Shown: positions 24,385 through 36,300 of the stretch, one piece after another
Position numbering within the stretch: the first letter of the stretch is position 1
Layout: each line of letters starts with the position of its first letter
NCBI GenBank assembly: GCA_012295275.1
Contig: CM022679.1
Coordinates: forward strand, 6,551,157-6,615,156
Source: Chrysomallon squamiferum
Taxonomy: Eukaryota; Mollusca; Gastropoda; Neomphalida; Peltospiridae
Direction of reading: 5' to 3'
Length of the DNA: 64,000 bases
Program-made: the position numbers and the translations under genes
Notes under the pieces: generated by a model
The model's database searches: none
Seen by the model: the letters and a program-made list of their open reading frames with translations, nothing else
Told to the model about the DNA's origin: nothing

Positions 24385-27300
24385 TCTATCTAGAAAATGT
24401 ACTTTCTTACAGCATTTGTATAACTTTGTGGAGGTTGCTGATCAGATCTGGGATACAGAGGGCTGGGATGGTCAATTGCACTGCTAAAGTTACCCTGGTA
24501 ATCATAAGCCATTATGTTCACAAAGTCAAAATCCCTTAAAACCAAAGGAAAAAAATAAACAATAATTTATTAACAAGAACAGTAACAACAAAAACAACAA
24601 CAATAATAAAAATGTTAATAATAAAGACGATAAAATAATAACAACAACAATGACAAAAATATGTATGGATGAATTAAGAAATGAATTAAGAAAAAGAAGG
24701 ACAGAGATATAATTTGATAAAAACTGAGTTAATTGACAAGTAGTATGTATATAACATAATGTATTAATTAGCAATAATGTAAAAACAACAATAATATTTT
24801 GGTTTTTGTCTTCTTAAATAGTACATGATGTTAATTCCTTTCTTCTTATTTGCTAAAACTAAAGTATTCAGAATATTACAAGCTTTTATATAGTTTTAAA
24901 AAACTTACCTTGCCAGGTTATTTACTTCATAAGAATTATCTATCGTCTGCTTGTTGCCTGAAACTGAGGCTGAAAGAATCAGTTTACTTTTGGTTGTCTG
25001 ATTAGCATCTTCTGTATCAAACTTCTGACGAAGTCGCTGTAAGTTTCATCAGAACATTATGTATTTGAAACATTAGCAATGAAATAATATTTTTATTTGT
25101 ACACGTTTTTTGGTTTTGGATGCATCTGCATGACATACTCAAAACAATATAAATGCAAAGCAAGTAAGTAAGTAAATAAATAAGTAAAAGTTAATATTTT
25201 TATAACAAAATTTAAAACAATTGAATGAATGCTTGTTGACCTCATATCATTTTAGTATTATCTAACAGTTATTATATATCACTCACATACCTGTTATTAT
25301 GAAAACCACTATATACTTTATAAATTAATTAATAAAAAGACAATCCAATTTTGTAAGAAAGATGTTTGATAGAAGAAAGCCCTATCCAATGTTAATGGAT
25401 TCTTTTATCTGTTTGAAGAAAAATTTATTTTATACAGACCTTACCATTTTCACAACAATAATAATAATAACAATAAAAAAACACTCACTCACACACACAC
25501 ACACACACACAAAAAAAAAATAACGGAATGGGCCACACCAAGGAAAATAGCTTCTGATGGGTTTCACCTCTGAAGTAAGTAGTTTTATATTATTTGATTT
25601 AATACAAAGCATTACAACAACACTTGAGTACAATATAATAATAAATAACATAATGGAAAGGATTAGGCTTTGATATGTCTATTTGAAAGTGTATTTGAGT
25701 TTTTAATCTATTTTTCAATCATTCCAAGTTTAGCTTTGTTGATTGGAAAGCTACCTTTGCTTATCATTTTTAATTAAGAAAAAAATTACATATATATATA
25801 AAAAAAAATAATAATAAAAATTAACGATAAACTATGACCAGTTATGTCGAATGGGTAAATGTCACATTCATGTTGATGATATTTAGCAAAAACAAAGCCT
25901 GTTTTTCAATTGGATAATAAAATAACATATCGTTCCTTATTTTGAGCTGCCTGATGCCTGTCAGAAATTTTTCTAGCACTTATATAAATAAATTTTAAAC
26001 ATTATATTCACAGAAATGTACTAATTACCATTAGAATTCAAAAACCTACAAACTTACTGAAACTAAAATTGTGTATCGCTGATTGTCAGTAGAAATTCCA
26101 CCGTTTTCGCCAGGAAACTGCCAATCAATGTTCAGTCCGTCGAAGTTGCGGTCAAGGAGGTATTTGATGACGTTGTCACAGAAAGCATTTATTCGTGTGT
26201 CGGTGCTAACAACAGCAGAGAAAGCAGCTGATGTTTGATTCCAGCCTCCAACTGCCAAGAGAACTTTTAGTCCTGATGTCGAGAGTTTTAAATCTGTCAC
26301 TTTTTTATAATTACCTGAAAAGTTAGTTCACTCTATTGACAAAAGGAGTTTTAAATTTTACTTTTCTTTTTTTTCTTTATCTTTTTTTTTTTTTTGAATA
26401 CATGTATATATGTATTAAAAGGCTTAGAGTACTGAAACCAGGTTTCATTCTAGATTTAGTTTCTTGATTTCTTGACAGTCTATTTGAACTTTATTTTTTA
26501 TGTATATTTTATTATTTAACAATAAATTGGAGTACCCAAACAATGATTTAAGTGAATCCAACATAGGAAAATGCACTGATTAATATTAGAGACATTGTCA
26601 ATAACAGATTTCAATGGCAGTTGTTGTTTGGAATTTATTTTTCAGTTAAGGCTTTTTGAATGGTCTAGTGTTAGTAAAAATGCCTTTAGTAGAATTCTAA
26701 ATAACAAAAAACACAAGAGAAAATAAAGTGATGAAAGGTCGCTAATAATCATAAATCTGTCAGTAATAGTTTTCAACGATGGTTTTAAAAATGGCTTTAT
26801 AAATAGTGGATTTAAAGGTGGTATTAGTAATATTATTCCTGGAAAATCTCTGATCAAAATAATATCATTTCTGGAAATCTTTAATAACAAAGTAGAATGC
26901 AAAGTAGAATATGCGTTTCACACTTCACCCTTAAATTTGCTCTTATAATGTTAACTGGCGGCACGTCCTAAAATATCAAACAAAATGTTATGAAATGAAT
27001 TTATTAGTCTTCTTTTGAAAATCAACTCCTGATTGCAGTGGGTTGGTTTCTTGTTAAAAAAAAAAAAATGCTTATACATAATTTTCAAATCCAAAGGTGA
27101 TATTTATTTATAACTGTTATCACAGAAACCATCAACACCGGCATCACCTCTATTGTTGTTGTTGTTGTTGTTATTATTATTATTATTATAGAGCGGAGCT
27201 CTGTGCTTATGATTTCTACCAATATAAAACAGGAAATAAGTCTCAAGTATATAAAAAGTGTTTTCATAAGATGGTTATCTTTAAATCTTATCAGTTACAT

Positions 27301-27678
27301 AAATCATATATGACTTATATAATATAAAATTGTTTTTACAGTTTTTAGGTTACAGTTATTATTATTACTCTATATTACTTTGTATTATTATTATTGTTGT
27401 CATAATCATCATCATCATTAATGTAAATCGAACTGTCTAATTTCGTATTTGAATCATAAGAAAATGTTTACCATTTAAACCGTCGTCGTTGGTTTCTGTA
27501 GTTCCAAGCGAATTGGTGTCAGGAAGGATTTTGGCGAACGCATACACAATGTGAGTACACAGGGATGGGTTGATGTTCTCAGGATTAAACTGCATGATCG
27601 CGCAGGGCGGTACTGAGCCCAGTTGGGATAGTAACAAACACGTTTATAGTCTCCGTTGACTAAATAAATAAAATTATA

Positions 27679-27711
<33 letters not shown>

Positions 27712-27981
27712 TTACTTATTGAAAAAAAAAATAATAAATAATAAATTTTTAAAATTTAAACAAAATATATATAAATTTTTAAAGTTAAAATTATAAATAA
27801 AATATATTATTATAAATAAATTAAAATAAATAATGATTAATTATTGAAAATATATTTTTTCAATTATTTAAATTAAAAACAAAAATATATATAAATCTGA
27901 ATTAAAAAAGAAAATGAAAGTAAATTGATAAATAATTAAACAAAGAAATAAATTAATGTTATAAAATTTAGTAAAGAAGAC

Positions 27982-28017
<36 letters not shown>

Positions 28018-28395
28018 GTAACAATTGTAATAATAATAATTTAAAAAATAAAAAAAAATACAAATAATGTTACTTTAATATAATTACATCACTCAAATAG
28101 AGAAGACTTACCAATATTTTATCTACAAACACAAAACATTCCTTACGTTTTTTTCATTAATGTAACTCTGCATTTTCAGATATTATAGATTCATTCATAC
28201 AAGCATACAGACATAGTCACACACATACACATTATCTTCCTACCCATTTGTTGCATACTTCACACATGCTTAACACCATACACACACAAACAAAAACGAC
28301 ATACACGTATAAAAAGTAGTAAATGTATTCTTACCAAATCCAAAGAAGAGCAGCAAGAGTGCAGTGCCCACAAATCGACAACAAAAGGAAATCAT
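13296..28395 (-). CDS. Gene 2: GH18-like / GCC2_GCC3 / transmembrane chimeric receptor (23 exons, about 1,115 aa)
   Basis: Exons 5' to 3': 28335-28395, 27472-27659, 26058-26314, 24909-25036, 24411-24534, 23889-24044, 23377-23508, 23059-23197, 22475-22636, 21886-22044, 21344-21623, 20785-20887, 20213-20309, 19859-20014, 19286-19441, 17100-17258, 16688-16846, 16275-16434, 15862-16020, 14752-14889, 13982-14005, 13771-13800, 13296-13516. Order in the protein: signal peptide, GH18-like barrel (about 21-395), two GCC2_GCC3 repeats, a module with a furin-like site (about 503-662), six GCC repeats (663-978), a transmembrane helix and a tail of about 90 residues. All junctions keep phase except for one missing base in exon 2 and one extra base in exon 18. 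The GH18 part ends with a phase 1 donor, no stop and no other terminal exon before the first GCC exon, which enters in phase 1. Function is not known; a surface receptor or chitin-binding adhesion protein is inferred. Confidence 0.75.
14070..14342. repeat. degenerate minisatellite with an acagacacaaatata motif
   Basis: About ten imperfect copies of (a)cagacacaaatata spaced 20-35 bp apart, in the gene 2 intron just after the transmembrane exon. AT-rich spacers vary in length. Confidence 0.6.
15590..15650 (-). pseudogene. truncated GCC exon fragment
   Basis: The donor-side 61 bases of a fifth array exon. Its acceptor side is gone: at 15650 the sequence jumps straight into intron sequence (gaatgaattccctaattc) that in full copies lies about 30-40 bases beyond the exon acceptor. 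The donor G|GTAACT is still present. About 141 bp are deleted compared with a full unit, with a short ACA microhomology at the joint. Without an acceptor it cannot be spliced in. Confidence 0.85.
15862..20014 (-). other. Gene 2 six-repeat GCC2_GCC3 array
   Basis: Exons 19859-20014, 19286-19441, 17100-17258, 16688-16846, 16275-16434 and 15862-16020 each encode one repeat, every one flanked by phase 1 introns, so any can be lost or gained without changing frame. A typical repeat begins CPPGKE, has a CVPC pair, then CTQCPPNKTT, and ends QASDCNL. The last four are near copies of each other. Such repeats are small disulfide-bonded extracellular spacers, and here they form a stalk between the furin-site module and the membrane. 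Confidence 0.88.
16275..16434 (-). other. frameshifted GCC exon in gene 2 (exon 18)
   Basis: 160 nt against 159 in its three sister exons. An extra base at about 16349-16350 (the plus strand reads cttaggttgc where sisters read cttagttgc or cttagctgc) creates an in-frame TAA at 16346-16348. Splice sites look intact. As the exon is phase 1-1, skipping it would keep the gene open. Confidence 0.8.
20213..22636 (-). other. Gene 2: two GCC2_GCC3 repeats plus furin-site module
   Basis: Exons 22475-22636 and 21886-22044 each encode one ephrin-receptor-like GCC2_GCC3 repeat (six Cys; CxxC pairs such as CIDC, CIPC, CKQC and CTKC). Exon 21344-21623 encodes a module with four spaced Cys and a strongly basic GRRRRQT (codons at 21391-21402), matching the furin/proprotein convertase consensus. 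Exons 20785-20887 (103 nt) and 20213-20309 (97 nt) complete the module. The equivalent exons of gene 3 are 280-like 265, 91 and 97 nt with the same phases (1-2, 2-0, 0-1). I know no family name for this module; similar segments sit before GCC repeats in SVEP1-like invertebrate proteins. Confidence 0.8.
24320..24378. repeat. (CT)n microsatellite
   Basis: About 59 bp of CT repeat in gene 2, in the intron just after exon 24411-24534. Other gene 2 tracts are (CA)n at 17767-17811, (TAA)n at 18013-18061, (AC)n at 22855-22884, and (TAA)n at 27680-27709 and 27983-28014. Upstream of the coding exons, in the leader intron, is (TATC)n at 28679-28719. Confidence 0.9.
27472..27659 (-). other. Gene 2 exon 2, with a one-base frame loss
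   Basis: The exon opens in frame through CYYPNWAQYRP, then the homologous continuation (QFNPENINPSLCTHIVYAFA) lies in another frame. The break is at about 27596-27610, in GC-rich sequence. The exon is 188 nt, and 189 would restore the phase seen at both junctions and in gene 1 (201 nt). One base is therefore missing relative to the expected frame: a sequencing or assembly indel, or a real lesion that would disable the protein. Confidence 0.8.
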
Positions 28396-28680
28396 GTTTC
28401 AAAGTAGTGCCTGAAATTGAAAAAAAAAAAAGGGTTTTATAAATGTACATTTTAATAACATCTAAATGCAGGCTTGTTTTTATTATGTTTTTGTAAGTTA
28501 GTACTGCTATAAATTATTATCACTGTTGCCTGCTGCTGTTGTTGTTGATGTTGTTGTAGAATTGGTGGTAAATTATTATTAGTGAATCCATCTTATCTCA
28601 TATTTCAAAATATTTTGACATCAACTTTTAAAAAAATACGACCAAACCACTCACTCTAACCAAAGCCAGCTATATATCTA

Positions 28681-28719
<39 letters not shown>

Positions 28720-30300
28720 ATATATATATCTATTTATTTTCTTCTTTTTTATAAGCTTTGACATGATCCTGTGCAAGAATACAATCCTAGCAAATACTAA
28801 TCTATAGGACATGAAGATGATAAAACAAAATTTATAGTATACTTTTACAGATACCTTTTTGTTCTCTGGATGTATACATTCTTCACTGTCTACCATACGC
28901 AGTATTATGTAACTGAACTTGAAATGTGATAACATGTAAGATTGTGAATAAATGTAGAAGTTAGAAGATTAGGATCTCCAGTTGCAGTGATGAGTCAGAA
29001 TGTAGATTTAAGTCGTTCTCAGTCAGGTCAGTTATAGGAGTTACTAGTTTTAAAAGTATTGAAAACAAAAGCAGAATTCAATATATTCTAATTTACGCAT
29101 TAGGAAAGTGTGATGTTCCAATATTTTGTGAGGCTTTTCTATCGTTACTAATGTGTTAGCTTAAATTTGATTACTATATTTTATACTGGTGGCTTAGATC
29201 AGGCCTGGGCAACATTTTTCGAGAAGCGGGCAACATGAGACATGGCTCATCCTCAGTCGGGCTGCAGGTACTAATTTAAGTGTAAATGGAACAATATGGT
29301 GGACCACTCAGAAAGCCGCGGGGACCACAGTATGCCCGAGATTGGTTTAGATCTTAAAGCACCACTGAAATAACTGTTTTCATTTAAAAAAATAAACAAT
29401 ACATTGTTCTTATATTGTTGTTACATTGTTGTTGAAAAGGAAATCAACACATGAATCTCTCTCTTGAGATCATTGAGTTGATTAAACAGTCAATTTCATT
29501 TAGCTTTTAGTTTTTTTTTTTTTTTTTAATATTTAGGTTTGCACCATAAATGAAATAACATGGTACTCTCTTAATATGTCAGTTTTATTCAGCTCAGGTT
29601 AATGTCGCAAATCTAACCTTTGAATGATTAAACAATATCGAGTTATATATTTGTGCATGTTAAATATTACATCTAACATTGTATGGTGTAACACACACAG
29701 ACTGCACTCGGTCAGTCAATATTTGTCATCTGATTTGTGTTTTAAATGAACACGAATGTAAAGCTAGAATCTTTAATATATGTGAAAATAAACTGGAATA
29801 GCTTTAAGAATGAAGCCTTACAGCAATAAAGCTATGAATGCTTTATTTCCCATTCTGCCATGTGTGTGTTATTAAATTCTGTGGTATGTACTTCCCTGTC
29901 TGTAAGAAAGCACACAAAATACTGTTGCAGCTAATCATTACGAGTAGGTCAGCAGTGCATTTCTTCTCTGATATAATCAGATTTAAAAAAGTAAACATCT
30001 GTTCTTGTCTTAAAATTAGCATGTATTTATTTCAGGATGTTATTTAGTTATAGGAAATAATGTACGTTACTCTTCTGAATCGAGCTTAAGGCAGTAAATA
30101 TACTGTGTAGAGTACAACATACATACATACATGATATTCTGCAGGATCATTTCACTGTGTGATAAATTTTTATCTGTTTAATAACATAGCATTAGAAAGA
30201 AAGGAAGACAAAAATCATAACTTCAAACTTACCTTCGAAATAAACAGATAATCCAAATATGTATTATGTCTGGAAGTTTTCAGCTGATCAGAATATAAAA
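28396..30300 (-). promoter_or_regulatory. Gene 2 5' leader with intron, and promoter candidate
   Basis: Directly upstream of the ATG is an acceptor (CAATTTCAG, ending at 28411 on the minus strand) leaving 15 leader bases. The best upstream donor is GAAG|GTAAGT at 30233, with a TATA-like TTTTATATT at 30292-30300 about 60 bases before it. A short noncoding first exon at about 30233-30265 and a 1.8-kb leader intron are inferred. Confidence 0.4.
29200..29344. mobile_element. short hAT-type non-autonomous DNA transposon (MITE) remnant
   Basis: A GC-rich 145-bp island in AT-rich DNA. The left end caggcctgggca and the reverse complement of the right end, caatctcgggca, match at 8 of 12 positions, and hAT ends commonly start with CAG and contain GGGCA. 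It is flanked by an 8-bp near-duplication (gcttagat at 29192-29199, gtttagat at 29345-29352), the hAT target-site length. No transposase is present. Confidence 0.55.
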
Positions 30301-30697
30301 ATGCACACAAACATACTGAACACAGACATGTTGTCTGCCCGGTAAGGTGACTATAGAAAATACACTGTTATTAATAAATGAAATAGGATACACTCTCGCC
30401 ACGGACTACTGGGTTGGTATAAGTCTTCTCTTTTCATCCCTTTGTGCAGAACATCTGTGGGTGAAGAGCTGTTCATTGTATTAGGTTTGGTTTTATGTCA
30501 CTTTACCTTCCTGGTCTTCCCATGTTTACGTATAAACTCATGAATATATAGCATCTCACAGTATCCAGTGGAAAGCTCTTTAACAGTAATTTTAGTGGTA
30601 TGTTAAAGATGTAAAATTTTCTATTTTGTATCTGTGTTGAATTGGAAATGACTTTAATTATTTTCTTAAATAAAACTACTATCATAATATTATGTAT

Positions 30698-30736
<39 letters not shown>

Positions 30737-33260
30737 CAAATTGATTTGATTTTTATTACAAAATAATTCTCAACACTATTTAAGTATCAAAAAACCCCAT
30801 TACTACCAGTTTTATTTGTATCAGTTATTTTCATTATTGTTCTTTTACTTTTCTTTTTATGAAAAATAAACCAGGATCAAATACAGGGTTTCAGAAAATA
30901 AAATTACATGCACATGATGCAGCTCCAACTGGACTGAAATAAATGAGTAAAAAAGAATGTGTGTGTGTGTGTGTTTTGACAAACAGTAATAACAAGTTGA
31001 ATTAGCAGGTTTTGTTTCATATATAATAAATAAATAAACAAATAAACAATATAACAACATACTTATATAATTCATAAACATGCTATGGAATTGTATGTGT
31101 TTGCTTATGTATATCAACACTAAAACACGTATTATTAACACTAAAATGTCTAAAAAATTAAAACATTACTGGGCGCTTTTTCTTACTACTACACCTATAA
31201 TTATTATTGTTATGTGATTTAATAGTTTTTATATCACTTATAAATATGCTTAAATGAAATAAAATTAAATAGAAATTAAATAGAAAAAAAAAAAAAAAAA
31301 AACAGAGAAAAAGAAAAAGGATGATCGAAGAAAAAGGAACGTAAAAGGAATTTCTTACTGTTGTGATAGAAACAGCAAAAAGAAATAAAACATACAGCTT
31401 CCTGGCGTACATTTCCACTTCTAGCACGATTTCTAAGTGTTATACAAAGTCATTTGAAGATTTTAAACCTCAAAATATTCTTCTGTCGTAACTTTTAAAG
31501 TTAAATAACAAATTTTTGATAGATACTTTTCAAGTTGCCCTGCTTGTTTCGACCAGTTACAGAGGTGTTCCCACCTAATGAGGAGCAGACGAAATAATTT
31601 TACCTCTATAACTGGTCCACTCAGTAATCTTTTTATCATATCAATAGAATCTTTAAAGTGCCTTATTGATTAAAACTTCCATTGTTGAAGATCCTGAAGA
31701 AAAGACCTAACTATCTTCCATATAAAATTATATGTGTATACCATGTCCTTTCATTCAAGTTATAAACATAATGATATTCATTGTAAATGATATTCTGTCC
31801 ATTATTTCATTACAATGTTCTTCTTTTTTTCTTCACTTCCCCCCCTCCATTTAATGTATTTTAATAAGACGCGAAGCTTTAAACACAGAATTAAAATTTA
31901 TACAGAACTAATTTCTGAATATCACATCTTTTGTTGTTAAGTTTTTGTGCTTAATATTAAATTATAATATTCAGGTAACAAGTAGTAATGAACACGTATG
32001 AATAATATTATTATAACAATACATTAAAAAACTGTATATTAAACTTTTTTCAGATTATTAAGTTTTAATCATGGAACTATTTACAACATTGAAGAATTGG
32101 GCAATTTATATAATATCTGACATTTTTACTGTCTTAACAAATCACACAACAATAATGTGCATTTAATTATTTAAATATACATAGTAGTGCCAAAATTGTG
32201 CCTCAGAAAGTTTTCATTGTTTGCTAATGTTCATTTAAAAATTTAATTTATAAGATTATGAAGTATATATCATTTTAAAATAAATTACTTGTTACAAAAT
32301 TGCTGTAGTCAGTTCATTGATAAAATTATTTTCATAATAAAAAATGTATCAAAATTTGTACATTTAATTGTTCTTAATACTGAGTAAATTATCTATAAGA
32401 ACAAGAAGAAAATTATTACATAAACTAAATTAAAAGACAAACAATAATAAAATGTTACAAAAATAAGTTTTATTCAATATAATTGTGAATAATATCAGTT
32501 CTGTATGGTTTTTAAACAATACACATGACTGTTTAATGTGTTAAAATAAAATCACATGGTTTTCAAATCATTCATATATTCTTTAAACAACATTGTTATA
32601 GAAAACAGACTTATAAAGTATTCAATTTGCATGTTAATTGAAAGTAAATACTATCTTCCAAAAAGATAAAAATTGTTATTTGAAATATATAGCAGATATC
32701 TGGAGAAAAAGTAACATTTAAAAAACAAATTATAAGAAGTCTGTGAGCAGAAATTGGTATTAGAAATAATTAAAGAGAAAGGACACACACACACTGATAT
32801 ATATATATATATAAGTAGACTTACACATCCATACACATACACAACAAAACTACCAATACAACAAAAATAAAAATACTTGAAAAATACCCATATATTTAAT
32901 TCATTATCTCTGCATTTATTGTCACTGTGATTGAAATTTGTGTGTGAAATAATAATAATAAAAATAAAAAATGAAACATTTAATTTTATATAACTCCATA
33001 CCATTTAAACTATAAAATGTTAAATCCCAAATTGAACTTAATTCATACCTGATTTTAAAAATTAATTAATTAATGTAATCACATTTTGAATAAAATGCAG
33101 AGATAGTTTTTTTGATGATATAGATATAATATACAATTATAACTAACTTGGATTATACACAAATGCTTATATACAGTTAATAGTTTTGATTACATGCACA
33201 AAATATATTTATAATCTCTCTTATATATATATATATATATATTTCATCTTCTTATGCTTT
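30301..33260. other. intergenic region between gene 2 and gene 3
   Basis: AT-rich, without exons I can support. Contains a poly-A run (30703-30734), short GT and AT tracts and scattered low-complexity sequence. TTTATT at 32915-32920 reads AATAAA on the minus strand, about 340 bases past the gene 3 stop, and is a possible poly(A) signal. Confidence 0.45.
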
Positions 33261-33342
33261 CTAAATGGCTGGATCATCATCTGCAAAAATAAAATAATTT
33301 AATATGTAAAGAAAAAAGATTATCATCTTTATTTCATTAAAT

Positions 33343-33382
<40 letters not shown>

Positions 33383-36300
33383 TATATTTTAATATAGGTT
33401 ACTGCTAATCTAAGATAAAAAGATTATAATTATGTGACTTCCTACACATTCTGCATGTGCCTTTATGTGATTTCATGCAACTAAATTAATTTTTATCTTC
33501 TAGTAATTAATTTAACCTGATGATTTAAAATTAATACCATTTCTAACTGTCATATATTAATATATTTATATATGACCATTTATCTGAGGTAAATGGTTAA
33601 TAAAAATGTTAAAGTATCATGAATACATTTTTGGATTTCTTCAATCTGATTCTTCTCTTTTGTAGTTCCTATTTTATTTTCAATTGATGAATAAATAAGT
33701 TTTTGAAATAAGTAAAGAAAAACAATAAGAAAAAAAATATAAAATAAAAATTACACACTCCTATTAAGCTGGAGCAAGTTTGATATTACAGTACAATCTA
33801 GTAAGTAATGAATTATAAATATGATAATATACAATCATTTTAAAAAGCCATTGTTCTAATGTTATTCATATAACTTTCTTCATCTAAACTTTCTACAATT
33901 TTTTGTGGTTTCAGTTTAAAATGACATTCCATTATTAAAGTTAATTACATAGTAACTAACTAAATGGCAAAGCTTTGGCTTAAATAACAAAATCACGAAG
34001 CAAATTTAATATGTTATTTCAATTTATGCATTTTATAAATAAAAATATGCATAAAAAGGAATAATAAAGTTTCTAAATAGTACTGAATAAAAGTCATAAA
34101 AAATATTCTGTGGTTCACATAAAATTTATTAGGAACAGATAACAAAGTGCATGCATGAAGTTTATTAAAGTTTGAAAAACTTAGTTATTCTCATGTGACA
34201 ACATTTAAATGTAAGTTGCATAAAAATATGATCCAGATGTTAACTTTAAATAACAATTACATTTTGTGAAAGAGCTTCCAAAGTACAAGAATGTCCAAAT
34301 CAAAAAGCCTGGAAACTTAATTTGAAAAATATTCATAAGGACATCTCTAACATTTGTAAGCTGCATACTTTTGAATATGAAATAATTCACAGTATTTGGT
34401 ACACAATTTTAAAACATGTCTGACTTGAAAAATACATTTTCTGGTATCTTCTAATTTGTTGTTTATTTTTGATTTTAGTGAAGAGAAGTGGGGAAAACGT
34501 GAGATACCAGGAAAACTGAACACAAATTGTTAATTTTGATATACACAAATAAATAAAATGGTAACACTGAGGTATACATGATTATATATCAGAAATAAAA
34601 CATTTTTGAGAAAAACTCTGGCTTTCATTTTAGCAAAATATTTGTTTCATTAAATTTGGAGATTAAAAACATTTAAAACATTTTTGTAAGATGCTATAAC
34701 AATATAATTATATTTAAACCATACAAATGTTTTTTTATTTCAATGAATTTATTTGTTTATAAAGCCTTTAACAAATTACTTTTTTGATAAATTTATAATT
34801 AATCATACAGAAAAATTTCAGAATGAATTCATATTAATTTGTTGTTTTAATGTCAAAGACATTAATATTTTAATGTTTAATGTTTCAAAATCTTATGCAG
34901 TATGTAGGTTTTTTCAAAACATCTTCACAAAAACATGCAAAAAAAACAACAACAAATAAAAACAAACAAAAAAAGATTTATAAACATATAAAATAAAATA
35001 ATATAAGCTTTCCTAGTTAATCGAAACATTTAAAAGATTTCATTACCACAACACCCAAAATTATCAGTGATATTTAGTTATATTTGTTTAGTTTTTGCAT
35101 AGTATACTTACATCCTCTTGCTGTAAAAATAATTATTTTCTATAGTTTATATTCAGTTTATGAAATAAATATTAATTTACATTTCACTAAATAGATAAAT
35201 TATCCTATTGAAACATACCAATGTATCAAAAACTAGTGAACATTTTAAGTATTAGGCAATGATGAAAATAAAAATTAAAAAAACATTAGTGAAAACTGAA
35301 GAATACCAGCTAGAAATATAGAAAATTGTTAGAGAAGTTCAAACATAAGTGAAATGATAAAGAATAGTATGATGTTTTGAAAGTTTAAATGGATAAGCAG
35401 AGACTTAATTAATATTCTAAAATTCACAAACCTGAAACACTGTAAACAGGATTCAAAAAATATGCTTCATGCTGCTGTGGTAGCATATACCTCCTACGAC
35501 TTATTGAAGGATGTTTTGTTGGATACATTGGTGTATTGTCATACATTTTTGTAGACAAGCGTGTTGCAATACTTGCTCTGTCATCATATTCATTTGGTTT
35601 TCTTATGTGTCTTTTCCTATAAACCAGATAATTTGCCATACATTATATATAAACAGATGCCTCTGCTGATCATGAAACGTAACATTTGACAAGAATTAAT
35701 TCTATTTGTTTAATGATGACATTTTATTTCTATTCCAGTTTTTCATACAAATGTTTACAAACTCATAATATTAGGAGCAATTCAAAGTACATAAATCCTT
35801 GTATGGCTAATATCATCATCATTTTCAAAGCATTGCTTAATCAAAATACTTAACACTAAAATTAAAGTCATAAATATCATGAACCCAATAACTACATAAA
35901 CAAATGAATAAATTAAAATATAAATTTTTATATGGCAATGATGATTTGAATTCTACAATAGAAATTGATTTAAATACATTTAACAAGCTAAACAGATATA
36001 AAGGAAATGAGCAATAAAGATGTATTCAATACATACCTTGCCATAACACAGACACAAACAACAATAAGGATAATGAAAAGTAGCAAAGCAAGCACAGTAA
36101 CCACAGCAATAATAATGGTTTCTTGGGTGTTGGGTGACAAACTTTGTGCAGCTGAAATCAAAAACACATAAAGTATTTTGATTAGAAAAAATATGTAAAA
36201 GTAATAATGTAATATAAATATTAAAAACAAGACAGGTGAAAAAAGGCAGAGAGTTATAAAAAGAAGATAATGAAAACAATAAAAGCACATCTGAAATAAC

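Larger units (their letters stand above)
23059..27659 (-). other. Gene 2 GH18-like domain, catalytic Glu replaced by Gln
   Basis: Seven exons match gene 1 in order, phase and nearly in size (257/257, 128/125, 124/124, 156/159, 132/120 and 139/139 nt). Family landmarks are present: CYYPNWAQY, VLLAVGGWNQTSAAF, MAYDYQG, IVLGIPFHGKAF and QDDFSGQF. The catalytic motif at 26118-26141 reads DGLNIDWQ, so the proton-donor Glu is Gln (about residue 149) and the second Asp is Asn. GH18 proteins with a changed Glu (insect IDGFs, mammalian chitinase-like proteins) are known to lack chitinase activity while often still binding sugar. The Trp of the usual AMxW strand is also lost (AMLFEIS). A lectin-like, non-enzymatic role is inferred. 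Confidence 0.9.
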
